From: DASSKF01 sp035690725
GTDB taxonomy: Bacteria; Actinomycetota; Actinomycetes; Actinomycetales; Dermatophilaceae
DNA: 12,090 nucleotides
NCBI GenBank assembly: GCA_035690725.1
Contig: DASSKF010000149.1
Span: 1 to 12,090 of the forward strand
Direction: 5' to 3'
The position numbers and the translations under genes were made by a program. The notes under the pieces are model-generated. The model did not search any database, was not told where the DNA came from, and saw only the letters and a program-made list of their open reading frames with translations. Below are positions 1 to 5,757 of the stretch, in pieces (the stretch's first letter is position 1; each line of letters begins with the position of its first letter).

Positions 1-405
1 ATCCTGCGGTCCTGCTCGGTCGACGAGGACACGCGCACCGTGCACGTCGTCATCACCCCGACCTACTCCGGCTGCCCCGCGATGGAGGCGATCCGGGGCC
101 GGGTCGAGCACGAGGCGGCGCGGGCCGGCTACACGGCCACCGTCGAGACGCGGCTGAGCCCGGCCTGGACGACCGACTGGATGTCCGAGGCGGGCAAGGA
201 GCGGCTGCGCGAGTTCGGCATCGCCCCGCCGACGACCCGCCCGGGCGGGCCGGTGGCGGTGGGCCTCTCGGTCCGGCAGGTCACCTGCCCGCTGTGCGGG
301 TCGACCGAGACCGAGGAGCTTGCCCGGTTCGGATCGACCGCCTGCAAGGCGCTGCGCCGCTGCCGTTCCTGCAGGGAACCGTTCGACGAGTTCAAGGCCG
401 TCTGA
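1..405 (+). CDS. paaD: Phenylacetyl-CoA epoxidase-associated protein PaaD (5' partial)
   Basis: The open frame runs from the first base of the window to TGA at 403-405, so the N-terminus is missing; 134 residues are visible. It contains a DUF59/MIP18-like segment (the region around ITPTYSGCPAMEAI) followed by a C-terminal zinc-ribbon-like part with C96-x2-C99 and C121-x2-C124 plus C115 (fragment numbering). This combination is typical of PaaD (E. coli PaaD, called PaaJ in older papers), a part of the paaABCDE ring-1,2-epoxidase operon thought to assist iron-sulfur or metal maturation rather than catalysis. The stop overlaps the next start by one base (TGATG), implying translational coupling to paaE. 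The neighbour strongly supports the call. The exact biochemical role is not settled by the sequence. Confidence 0.9.
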   Translation: MLRSCSVDEDTRTVHVVITPTYSGCPAMEAIRGRVEHEAARAGYTATVETRLSPAWTTDWMSEAGKERLREFGIAPPTTRPGGPVAVGLSVRQVTCPLCGSTETEELARFGSTACKALRRCRSCREPFDEFKAV

Positions 406-1523
406 TGCCCACCATCGTGAAGAAGAAGCGCCACCGCGCCCAGTTCCACCCGTTGACCGTCTCGGACGTGCAGCACCTCACCGACACCGCGGTCGCGGTG
501 TCGTTCCGTGTGCCCGAGGAGCTCGCGGACGAGTTCGCCTTCGAGCCGGGCCAGCACCTGACGCTGCGGGCCGAGATCGAGGGCGAGGACGTGCGCCGGT
601 CCTACTCGATCTGCCTGCCCCGCTCGGAAGCGGTGTCCCGCAACGAGCTCCGCGTGGCGACGGCACGCGTCGCCGGCGGCCTGATGTCGAACTGGCTCAA
701 CGAGAAGGTCCAGGTCGGCGACGAGATCCAGGTGATGACGCCGCTGGGCGGCTTCACCTGCCCCACGCAGCCGCAGCAGGTCCGGCACCACGTCGCGATC
801 GCCGCCGGCTCCGGCATCACGCCGGTGATGTCGCTGCTGAGCACTGCTCTCGAGGAGGAGCCGAACTCGCACGCGACGCTCGTCTTCGGCAACCGGCGCA
901 CCGACTCGATCATGTTCCTCGAGGAGCTCGAGGGCCTGAAGAACCGCTACCCGGGCCGGTTCCACCTGATCAACGTGCTGTCCCGGGAGATGCAGGACGT
1001 CGAGCTGTTCACCGGGCGGATCGACCGACAAAAACTCGACAAGCTGTTCCGCAGTTTGGTGCCGGTCGACCAGGTCGACGAGTGGTACCTGTGCGGGCCG
1101 TTCGGCATGGTCGAGACCGCTCGGGAGCTGCTGGCGGACCGCGACGTCGACGGCCGCCACGTGCACCACGAGGTGTTCCACGTCGACGAGCTCGGGGCAC
1201 CCGTGCCGCAGCCTCCCGTCGAGACCGAGCCCGGCGCGCCGCCCGAGGCGGTCGTGACCGTGGACCTGGACGGCCGGACGACGGTGATCGAGATGCCGTC
1301 AAGGGCCGAGACGATCCTCGCGGCGACGCTGCGCGAGCGCCCGGACGCGCCGTTCAGCTGCACCGGCGGCGTGTGCGGCACCTGTCGCGCCCGGGTGGTC
1401 GAGGGCGAGGTCGCGATGGACCGCAACTACGCCCTCGAGCCGGACGAGGTGGCGGCCGGCATCGTGCTCGCCTGCCAGTCCCACCCCGTCACCGACAGGG
1501 TGAAGCTCGACTACGACGCCTGA
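405..1523 (+). CDS. paaE: Phenylacetyl-CoA epoxidase reductase subunit PaaE
   Basis: A 372-residue oxidoreductase that passes electrons from NAD(P)H through FAD and a [2Fe-2S] cluster to the diiron PaaA subunit, which epoxidises phenylacetyl-CoA in the cytoplasm. Domains in order: an FAD-binding domain with the flavin motif R65-S-Y-S68; a NAD(P)-binding domain with G135-S-G-I-T-P140 and the late LCGPFGMV motif; a linker rich in Pro and Glu; and a plant-type ferredoxin domain with C319-x4-C324-x2-C327-x29-C357. That order and length match the PaaE/PaaK family. The start is ATG at 405, overlapping the paaD stop by one base; the frame is open further upstream, but that stretch lies inside paaD and lacks conserved sequence. 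The next gene is unrelated, so this is probably the end of the paa operon. Confidence 0.93.
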   Translation: MPTIVKKKRHRAQFHPLTVSDVQHLTDTAVAVSFRVPEELADEFAFEPGQHLTLRAEIEGEDVRRSYSICLPRSEAVSRNELRVATARVAGGLMSNWLNEKVQVGDEIQVMTPLGGFTCPTQPQQVRHHVAIAAGSGITPVMSLLSTALEEEPNSHATLVFGNRRTDSIMFLEELEGLKNRYPGRFHLINVLSREMQDVELFTGRIDRQKLDKLFRSLVPVDQVDEWYLCGPFGMVETARELLADRDVDGRHVHHEVFHVDELGAPVPQPPVETEPGAPPEAVVTVDLDGRTTVIEMPSRAETILAATLRERPDAPFSCTGGVCGTCRARVVEGEVAMDRNYALEPDEVAAGIVLACQSHPVTDRVKLDYDA

Positions 1524-1549
1524 CCCCGACCCGACCGCGTGTTGGGCCG

Positions 1550-1625
1550 GAGCAGAAGTCGGCACGTCGCCGAGGCCGTGCCGCTCTGCGCCGGTTGAGA
1601 GGTGCAGAAGTCGGCACGTCGCCGA
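1550..1625 (+). repeat. Upstream pair of 24-bp hairpin repeats (R1, R2)
   Basis: Two near-identical 24-bp copies lie at 1550-1573 and 1602-1625, starting 52 bp apart in the same orientation. Each begins G(A/T)GCAGAAG and continues TCGGCACGTCGCCGA, which folds as a TCGGC/GCCGA stem with a five-base loop; in R2 the stem extends to six pairs (1610-1626). In R1 an alternative, larger hairpin is possible: CGGCACG (1560-1566) with CGTGCCG (1577-1583), extended by GCAGA/TCTGC (1552-1556 and 1585-1589). R1 begins 27 bp after the paaE stop, so the hairpin might also end paa transcription, although no T-run follows. The same element occurs twice after the next gene. Confidence 0.85.
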
Positions 1626-1657
1626 CCCCAGTCGCGCGCCGCCCGTCCCCACGCGCC

Positions 1658-1666
1658 TGTGGACGA
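1658..1666 (-). other. DnaA-box-like 9-mer upstream of DUF559 gene
   Basis: TGTGGACGA on the + strand (TCGTCCACA on the - strand) differs at one position from the actinobacterial DnaA box TTGTCCACA. It lies about 40 bp upstream of the DUF559 start. A single isolated near-match in a GC-rich genome carries little weight, and there is no cluster that would suggest an origin of replication. Confidence 0.25.
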
Positions 1667-1705
1667 CGAACCGTCCTGTGCGCCCGGACCTGCGATGGTC
1701 GGCGC

Positions 1706-2638
1706 ATGGCCGACCATCGCTTGGACATCCGCCGGCCCTTCAGCCTGGAGCAGGGGCTGCGGGCCGGGTACTCACGCAAGCAGCTGTACGGCCCGGCCTT
1801 CACGCGCCTCTTCCGCGGGTGGTTCCTCTCTGCACGGACTGCGACGACGTGGGAACTCACCGTGCAGACGGCGCTGCGTGCGGTGCCGCAGGCCGACTTC
1901 GCGACGCACCACACGGCCGCGCGGCTGATGCGTGGCATCGTGCCGGACGACCCGGACGTGCACCTGGGTTCGGTCGGTGCAGGCAAGAGCGAGCAGGACG
2001 GCGTCGTCGTGCACCGACACCGCCGGCAGCCGCCGCTGGTGCGCCGCCGAGGCATCCGTGTCACCTCGCCCGCCCGGACGTTCCTCGACCTGGCAGACCG
2101 GCTCAACCTCGTCGACCTCGTCATCCTGGGCGACTCCCTCGTCAAGCGCCGGCAGTGCACCCCCGAGGCACTGCGCGAGGCTGCCCGCGCATGGCGGGGA
2201 CGCGGTGCCCGACGAGCGCGGTCGGCAGCGGACCTGGTGCGAGCCGACGTCGACTCGCCGCAGGAGACGCGGGTCCGGTTGCTCATGGTCTTTGCCGGGC
2301 TCCCGGAGCCGGAGGTCAACATCGAGCTGCGGGACGAGTACGGCGCGATCCAGCGTCGCATCGACCTCGGCTACCGCGCGTTCAAGCTGGCGATCGAGTA
2401 CGACGGGCGGCAGCACGTGGAGCGGCAGCGTTCCTGGGGAGCTGACATCCTGCGCCGCGAGGACCTCGGCGATCTCGGGTGGCGCTTCGTGGTGCTCATC
2501 GCGGACGACCTGCGGGCATCGCCGGCCGACACGCTCGACCGGCTCGTCCGCGCGATGAAGACAGCGGGAATGCGAGTGCCGCCGCTCAGGAACCACTGGC
2601 GGCGGCACTTCACCGGGCGACGACCGGTGGCGGCCTGA
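1706..2638 (+). CDS. DUF559 domain protein (PD-(D/E)XK / Vsr-like nuclease fold) with N-terminal AbiEi-like winged helix
   Basis: A 310-residue protein. The N-terminus (about residues 10-40, around GYSRKQLYGPAFTRLFRGWF) resembles the winged-helix domain of the AbiEi_4 antitoxin type. The C-terminal third (about 180-285) looks like DUF559: D-S-P-Q-E187-T-R near the start, then R-I-D220, then A-I-E231-Y-D-G-R-Q-H237, followed by a helix and FVVLIADDL. E187, D220 and E231 would be the acidic residues of a PD-(D/E)XK site, so nuclease activity is plausible but is inferred from the fold. Function and target are unknown; such proteins are common and often multi-copy in actinobacteria. ATG 1706 is preceded by GATGGT six bases upstream, a possible weak -10 of a leaderless transcript. 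The frame is open far upstream, but that part runs through paaE in another frame. Paired repeats flank the gene on both sides, which suggests a mobile or repeat-linked unit. Confidence 0.8.
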   Translation: MADHRLDIRRPFSLEQGLRAGYSRKQLYGPAFTRLFRGWFLSARTATTWELTVQTALRAVPQADFATHHTAARLMRGIVPDDPDVHLGSVGAGKSEQDGVVVHRHRRQPPLVRRRGIRVTSPARTFLDLADRLNLVDLVILGDSLVKRRQCTPEALREAARAWRGRGARRARSAADLVRADVDSPQETRVRLLMVFAGLPEPEVNIELRDEYGAIQRRIDLGYRAFKLAIEYDGRQHVERQRSWGADILRREDLGDLGWRFVVLIADDLRASPADTLDRLVRAMKTAGMRVPPLRNHWRRHFTGRRPVAA

Positions 2639-2647
2639 GATCTCGGG

Positions 2648-2723
2648 GTGCAGAAGTCGGCACGTGGCCGAGGCTGTCCGGCTCGCCCTCGATCGGGGGG
2701 TGCAGAAGTCGGCGCGTGGCCGG
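2648..2723 (+). repeat. Downstream pair of 24-bp hairpin repeats (R3, R4)
   Basis: Copies at 2648-2671 and 2700-2723 match R1/R2 upstream of the DUF559 gene in sequence, orientation and the exact 52-bp spacing. The core GTGCAGAAGTCGGC is unchanged. The loop changes (ACGTG in R3, GCGTG in R4), while the stem stays pairable: TCGGC/GCCGA in R3 and TCGGC/GCCGG with a T-G wobble in R4. R3 starts nine bases after the DUF559 stop. The 28-bp gap after R3 partly resembles that after R1 (11 of the first 16 bases agree), so the repeating unit may be longer than the core. Confidence 0.85.
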
Positions 2724-2762
2724 GTTCGTCCCAGACCGCCTGGCACCGCGCGGTCGGGAGCG

Positions 2763-3824
2763 TCAGCGGCGCTCGTAGGTCGCGAAGGCAAAGCCCTCGT
2801 GCGGCTCCCGGCCCACCTCACGCCAGACGGCCGCGTCGACGGCCGGGAAGAACACGGAGGCGTCAGGCTCGGCCTCGACGTGGGTGAGCACGAGCCGGTG
2901 TGCCCACGGCAACGCCTGCGCGTAGACCTCGCCGCCGCCCACGACGAACACCTCACCGTCGCCCGCCACCAGCAGCGCCTCGGCCAGGCTGTTGACGACC
3001 GTGACGGGGGGCACCCGCCGCCCACGGGGGACCGGCGCCTCCCAGCCGCGCTGCCGCGTGACCACGACAGTATGCCGTCCCGGGAGCGGGCGGCCGATGC
3101 TGTCCCAGGTGCGCCGCCCCATGATCATGGTGCCGCCGAGCGTGGCCCGCTTGAAGTGGGCGAGGTCCTCAGGGAGGTGCCACGGCATACCCCTGCCGTC
3201 GCCGATGGCGCCGTTGCGCCCGAGGGCCGCGACGAGGGTGAGGCGCTGGTCGAAGCCCCGGGTCATCAGCCGGGGGACCGGTGCGTCGGCCGCCAGTGCG
3301 TCGAGCACCATCCGCTCGTGCGGCACGACGTGGTCGGGCAGCTCGGCGAGCGGGAACCAGCGCAGCTCGAGGCACTTGTCCGGCTCGCGCACGACCGGCT
3401 CCCCGGACCAGGTCCGGCAGGCGAAGAACAGGTCCATCCGCTCGGCGTGCCACACGTCGATCGGCAGGCTCTGGTGCACCACGGTGACCGGCTCGACGTC
3501 CTCGGCACGCACCCGGATCCCGAGCTCCTCGAGCGCCTCGCGGCAGGCGGCCACCGGCGCCGACTCGCCCCGCTCGATGTGGCCGGCCGCCGCGGTGGCC
3601 CACCAGCCGTCCATGAAGCCGGTCCGGCCGCGGCGTTGCAGCAGCACCTCCTCGCCATGCGGACCGCTCCGACTCAGCAGCAGGTAGGCGGCCGGTACCA
3701 CCCGGAAGCGCGGGGTGCGGTCGCGCTCGGTCGAGTGGCCGCCGTCGGCAGCAGCGGCGCAGTCGGGAGGCGTCGCGCGACCGGACGGGAGGGGCGGCGT
3801 CGCGCGGGAGGGAAGGGACGTCAT
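2763..3824 (-). CDS. Nudix hydrolase-dihydrofolate reductase fusion
   Basis: A single 353-residue frame joins two complete enzymes. Residues 40-178 form a Nudix domain with a full Nudix box G81-x5-E87-x7-R95-E96-x-x-E99-E100-x-G102-I103, flanked by GFMDGWW and PDKCLELRWFPL. Its substrate cannot be told from sequence. Residues 194-353 are a complete DHFR: LTLVAALG, the Met20-loop-like M213-P-W-H-L-P, D220 as the likely catalytic acid, IMGRRTW, and VVGGGEVY near the C-terminus. DHFR reduces the dihydrofolate made by ThyA. The start is ATG 3824, overlapping the thyA stop as ATGA, so the two are probably translated together. The linker is very short, and Met187 (ATG at 3266) would be a natural start for a free DHFR. 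The first 38 residues are Pro/Ala/Arg-rich and unlike either family. Separate genes with a shift at the junction, or a base error, are alternatives. Confidence 0.85.
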   Translation of the reverse strand: MTSLPSRATPPLPSGRATPPDCAAAADGGHSTERDRTPRFRVVPAAYLLLSRSGPHGEEVLLQRRGRTGFMDGWWATAAAGHIERGESAPVAACREALEELGIRVRAEDVEPVTVVHQSLPIDVWHAERMDLFFACRTWSGEPVVREPDKCLELRWFPLAELPDHVVPHERMVLDALAADAPVPRLMTRGFDQRLTLVAALGRNGAIGDGRGMPWHLPEDLAHFKRATLGGTMIMGRRTWDSIGRPLPGRHTVVVTRQRGWEAPVPRGRRVPPVTVVNSLAEALLVAGDGEVFVVGGGEVYAQALPWAHRLVLTHVEAEPDASVFFPAVDAAVWREVGREPHEGFAFATYERR

Positions 3825-4633
3825 ACCGCGATCGGGGCCTTGATCCACGGCTGCGGGTGGTAGTCGAGCAGCTCGACGTCCTCCGGCTCGAACTCGTCGA
3901 TCGAACGGCGGTCGGGGTTGAGCCGCAGCGTCGGCAGCGGCCCCGGCTCACGGGAGAGCTGCAGGTCGGCCTGCTCGAGGTGGTTGAGGTAGAGGTGCGC
4001 GTCGCCGAAGGTGTGCACGAAGTCGCCGACGTCGAGGTCGCAGACCTGGGCGACCATGTGGGTGAGCAGCGCGTAGGAGGCGATGTTGAACGGCACGCCG
4101 AGGAAGATGTCGGCGCTGCGCTGGTAGAGCTGGCAGGACAGCGTCCGCCGCCCGGAGGCTCCCTCGGGGCCCACGTAGAACTGGAACATCGTGTGGCACG
4201 GCGGCAGCGCCATGTCGTCGACCTCGGCGACGTTCCACGCCGAGACCAGGTGCCGCCGCGAGTCCGGCGCGGTCCGGATCGACTCGACGACCCGTCCGAT
4301 CTGGTCGACCGTGCCGCCGTCGGGCGTGGGCCAGGAGCGCCACTGGCTGCCGTAGACCGGCCCGAGGTCACCTGCGTCGTCGGCCCACTCGTCCCAGATG
4401 TGCACGCCGCGCTCCTGCAGCCAGCGCACGTTGGTCGAGCCGCGCAGGAACCAGATGAGCTCGACGACGACCGACTTCATCTGCAGCTTCTTCGTGGTGA
4501 CGGCGGGGAAGCCCTGGGAGAGGTCGAAGCGCAGCTGGTGGCCGAAGATGCTGCGGGTCCCGGTGCCGGTCCGGTCCGTCTTCTCGGTGCCGTGGTCGCG
4601 CACGAGCCGGAGGAGGTCGAGGTACTGGTGCAC
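3821..4633 (-). CDS. thyA: Thymidylate synthase ThyA
   Basis: A 270-residue ThyA that methylates dUMP to dTMP with methylene-tetrahydrofolate and releases dihydrofolate. The N-terminal phosphate-binding R-T-G-T (R21), the catalytic L-P-P-C146-H, the Q-R-S-A-D-I-F-L-G-V-P-F-N segment and the C-terminal I-K-A-P-I-A-V are all present; C146 has the same number as in the E. coli enzyme. The start is GTG 4633, with TAGGTT (a good actinobacterial -10) ending seven bases upstream, so the mRNA is probably leaderless. The stop overlaps the ATG of the Nudix-DHFR gene (ATGA), coupling dTMP synthesis to folate recycling. A perfect CRP-type palindrome covers the expected -35 region. Confidence 0.97.
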   Translation of the reverse strand: MHQYLDLLRLVRDHGTEKTDRTGTGTRSIFGHQLRFDLSQGFPAVTTKKLQMKSVVVELIWFLRGSTNVRWLQERGVHIWDEWADDAGDLGPVYGSQWRSWPTPDGGTVDQIGRVVESIRTAPDSRRHLVSAWNVAEVDDMALPPCHTMFQFYVGPEGASGRRTLSCQLYQRSADIFLGVPFNIASYALLTHMVAQVCDLDVGDFVHTFGDAHLYLNHLEQADLQLSREPGPLPTLRLNPDRRSIDEFEPEDVELLDYHPQPWIKAPIAV

Positions 4634-4639
4634 ACGGTG

Positions 4640-4645
4640 AACCTA
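4640..4645 (-). promoter_or_regulatory. thyA -10 element, leaderless
   Basis: On the minus strand TAGGTT (4645 down to 4640) fits the actinobacterial TANNNT -10 box, and six bases separate it from GTG 4633. Transcription would start at or next to the first base of the codon. No Shine-Dalgarno sequence is visible ahead of the GTG. Confidence 0.6.
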
Positions 4646-4658
4646 CCGCGGCTCGTGC

Positions 4659-4674
4659 TGTGATCCAGATCACA
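4659..4674. promoter_or_regulatory. CRP/GlxR-type operator palindrome
   Basis: TGTGATCCAGATCACA is a perfect inverted repeat (7-bp arms, 2-bp centre) and matches the CRP-family consensus TGTGA-N6-TCACA used by actinobacterial Crp/GlxR. Its centre is 33.5 bp upstream of the inferred thyA transcription start, on the expected -35 box, a position that favours repression. It is about 190 bp upstream of dapA, too far for ordinary activation there. Confidence 0.65.
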
Positions 4675-4718
4675 GAGACTGGCGGTAACGGATTCAACTA
4701 CTCCACGATGTAACCACT

Positions 4719-4762
4719 GATCGCGTCGCTACCCGGACCCCCGAGCGGGTAGCGACGCGATC
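4719..4762. repeat. Perfect 17-bp inverted repeat between thyA and dapA
   Basis: GATCGCGTCGCTACCCG (4719-4735) and its exact reverse complement (4746-4762) are separated by a ten-base loop, GACCCCCGAG. No T-run follows on either strand, so a classical intrinsic terminator is unlikely, though GC-rich actinobacteria often use stems without a T-run. If dapA and thyA mRNAs are both leaderless, the hairpin lies in neither mRNA. It may then be a protein-binding site, an insulator between divergent promoters, or the end of an unseen short RNA. Confidence 0.8.
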
Positions 4763-4853
4763 GTCGTCTCCCCGCCCCGTGTGCCCCACGGCCGGTATGC
4801 CGCGTGCTTGCCCGACCGGCGAACGCCTCCGCGGACGGCCCCGGGGCAGGCGA

Positions 4854-4859
4854 TACCGT
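4854..4859 (+). promoter_or_regulatory. dapA -10 element, leaderless
   Basis: TACCGT fits TANNNT and is separated from ATG 4867 by seven bases, which places the likely transcription start at or next to the start codon. There is no convincing ribosome-binding site in between. Confidence 0.55.
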
Positions 4860-4866
4860 GAGAGCC

Positions 4867-5757
4867 ATGCCGAGCGCCACCGTCCTGGGCCGTGTCCTCA
4901 CGGCCATGGTCACCCCGATGCGCCCCGACGGCGCCCTCGACCTCGACGCCGCGCAGCGCCTGGCGACGCACCTCGCCGACCACGGCCACGACGGCCTCGT
5001 CGTCAACGGCACGACCGGGGAGTCGCCCACGACCACCGACGAGGAGAACTACGACCTGGTGCAGGCCGTCGTGGAGGCCGTGGGGGACCGGCTCACCGTC
5101 GTCGCCGGCGTCGGCACCAACGACACGGAGCACTCGGTGCGGGCGGCGAAGGAGATGGTTCGCCGCGGCGCACGGGGCGCGCTCGTCGTGACGCCGTACT
5201 ACAACAAGCCGACCCAGGACGGCGTGCTCGCCCACTTTCGCGCGGTCGCGAACGCGATCGACGTGCCGGTGATGCTCTACGACATCCCCGGCCGGACGGG
5301 GACGCCGATCCAGACCGACACCCTGCTCCGCGCGGCCGAGCACCCGCGGATCGTGGCGGTCAAGGACGCCAAGGGCGACCTGTTCGCCGCGAGCGAGGTC
5401 ATGGCCCGGACCGACCTGCAGTGGTACTCCGGGGACGACCCGCTCAACCTCGCCCACCTCGCCCAGGGCGCGGTGGGCATGGTCAGCGTCGTCGGCCACG
5501 TCGCCGGCCCGCAGTATGCCGAGCTGGTCGCCTCGGTCGACCGCGGTGACCTGGCGCGGGCGCGCGCGATCCACCGTCGGCTCCTGCCGGCGGTCCGAGC
5601 CATCATGATGACCTCACAGGGGGCGATCATGGCAAAGGCCGCCATGGTCGAGCTGGGCGTCATCCCGTCGGCGCACCTGCGCCTCCCCCTGATCGAAGCC
5701 ACCCCCGACCAGCGCGAGATCCTGCGCGCCGGTCTCACACAGTCAGGAGTGATGTGA
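4867..5757 (+). CDS. dapA: 4-hydroxy-tetrahydrodipicolinate synthase DapA
   Basis: A 296-residue aldolase of the diaminopimelate/lysine pathway that condenses pyruvate with aspartate semialdehyde in the cytoplasm. Visible motifs are G48-T-T-G-E-S53 (pyruvate carboxylate binding), T109-P-Y-Y-N-K-P, the active-site Y138 in L-Y-D-I-P-G-R-T-G, and the Schiff-base lysine K166 in V-A-V-K-D-A-K-G-D. Length is normal. ATG 4867 is chosen over the in-frame upstream GTG at 4804 because conserved sequence begins here and a TANNNT box lies just ahead. The stop overlaps the RNase J start (GTGA), forming a two-gene operon like that seen in many Gram-positive bacteria. Diaminopimelate feeds both peptidoglycan and lysine. 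Confidence 0.96.
   Translation: MPSATVLGRVLTAMVTPMRPDGALDLDAAQRLATHLADHGHDGLVVNGTTGESPTTTDEENYDLVQAVVEAVGDRLTVVAGVGTNDTEHSVRAAKEMVRRGARGALVVTPYYNKPTQDGVLAHFRAVANAIDVPVMLYDIPGRTGTPIQTDTLLRAAEHPRIVAVKDAKGDLFAASEVMARTDLQWYSGDDPLNLAHLAQGAVGMVSVVGHVAGPQYAELVASVDRGDLARARAIHRRLLPAVRAIMMTSQGAIMAKAAMVELGVIPSAHLRLPLIEATPDQREILRAGLTQSGVM
5745..5749 (+). promoter_or_regulatory. Ribosome-binding site for the RNase J gene
   Basis: AGGAG inside the last codons of dapA lies four bases before GTG 5754. It supports that start, which overlaps the dapA TGA by four bases. Confidence 0.6.

Noticed and set aside
1658..1666. A replication-origin signal from the DnaA-like 9-mer.
   Set aside because: One near-match with no cluster, no AT-rich region and no dnaA/dnaN nearby.
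320..1705. An N-terminal extension of the DUF559 frame through the paaE region.
   Set aside because: It is Arg/Pro/Gly-rich out-of-frame sequence of paaE; recognisable protein sequence starts at ATG 1706.
1550..2723. A CRISPR-like arrangement: 24-bp repeats with 28-bp gaps.
   Set aside because: Only two copies sit on each side of a gene, the gaps after R1 and R3 resemble each other rather than being unique, and there are no cas genes.
3825..3848. An earlier start for the Nudix-DHFR gene at 3848.
   Set aside because: It would add eight residues inside the thyA 3' end; ATG 3824 gives a standard ATGA overlap.
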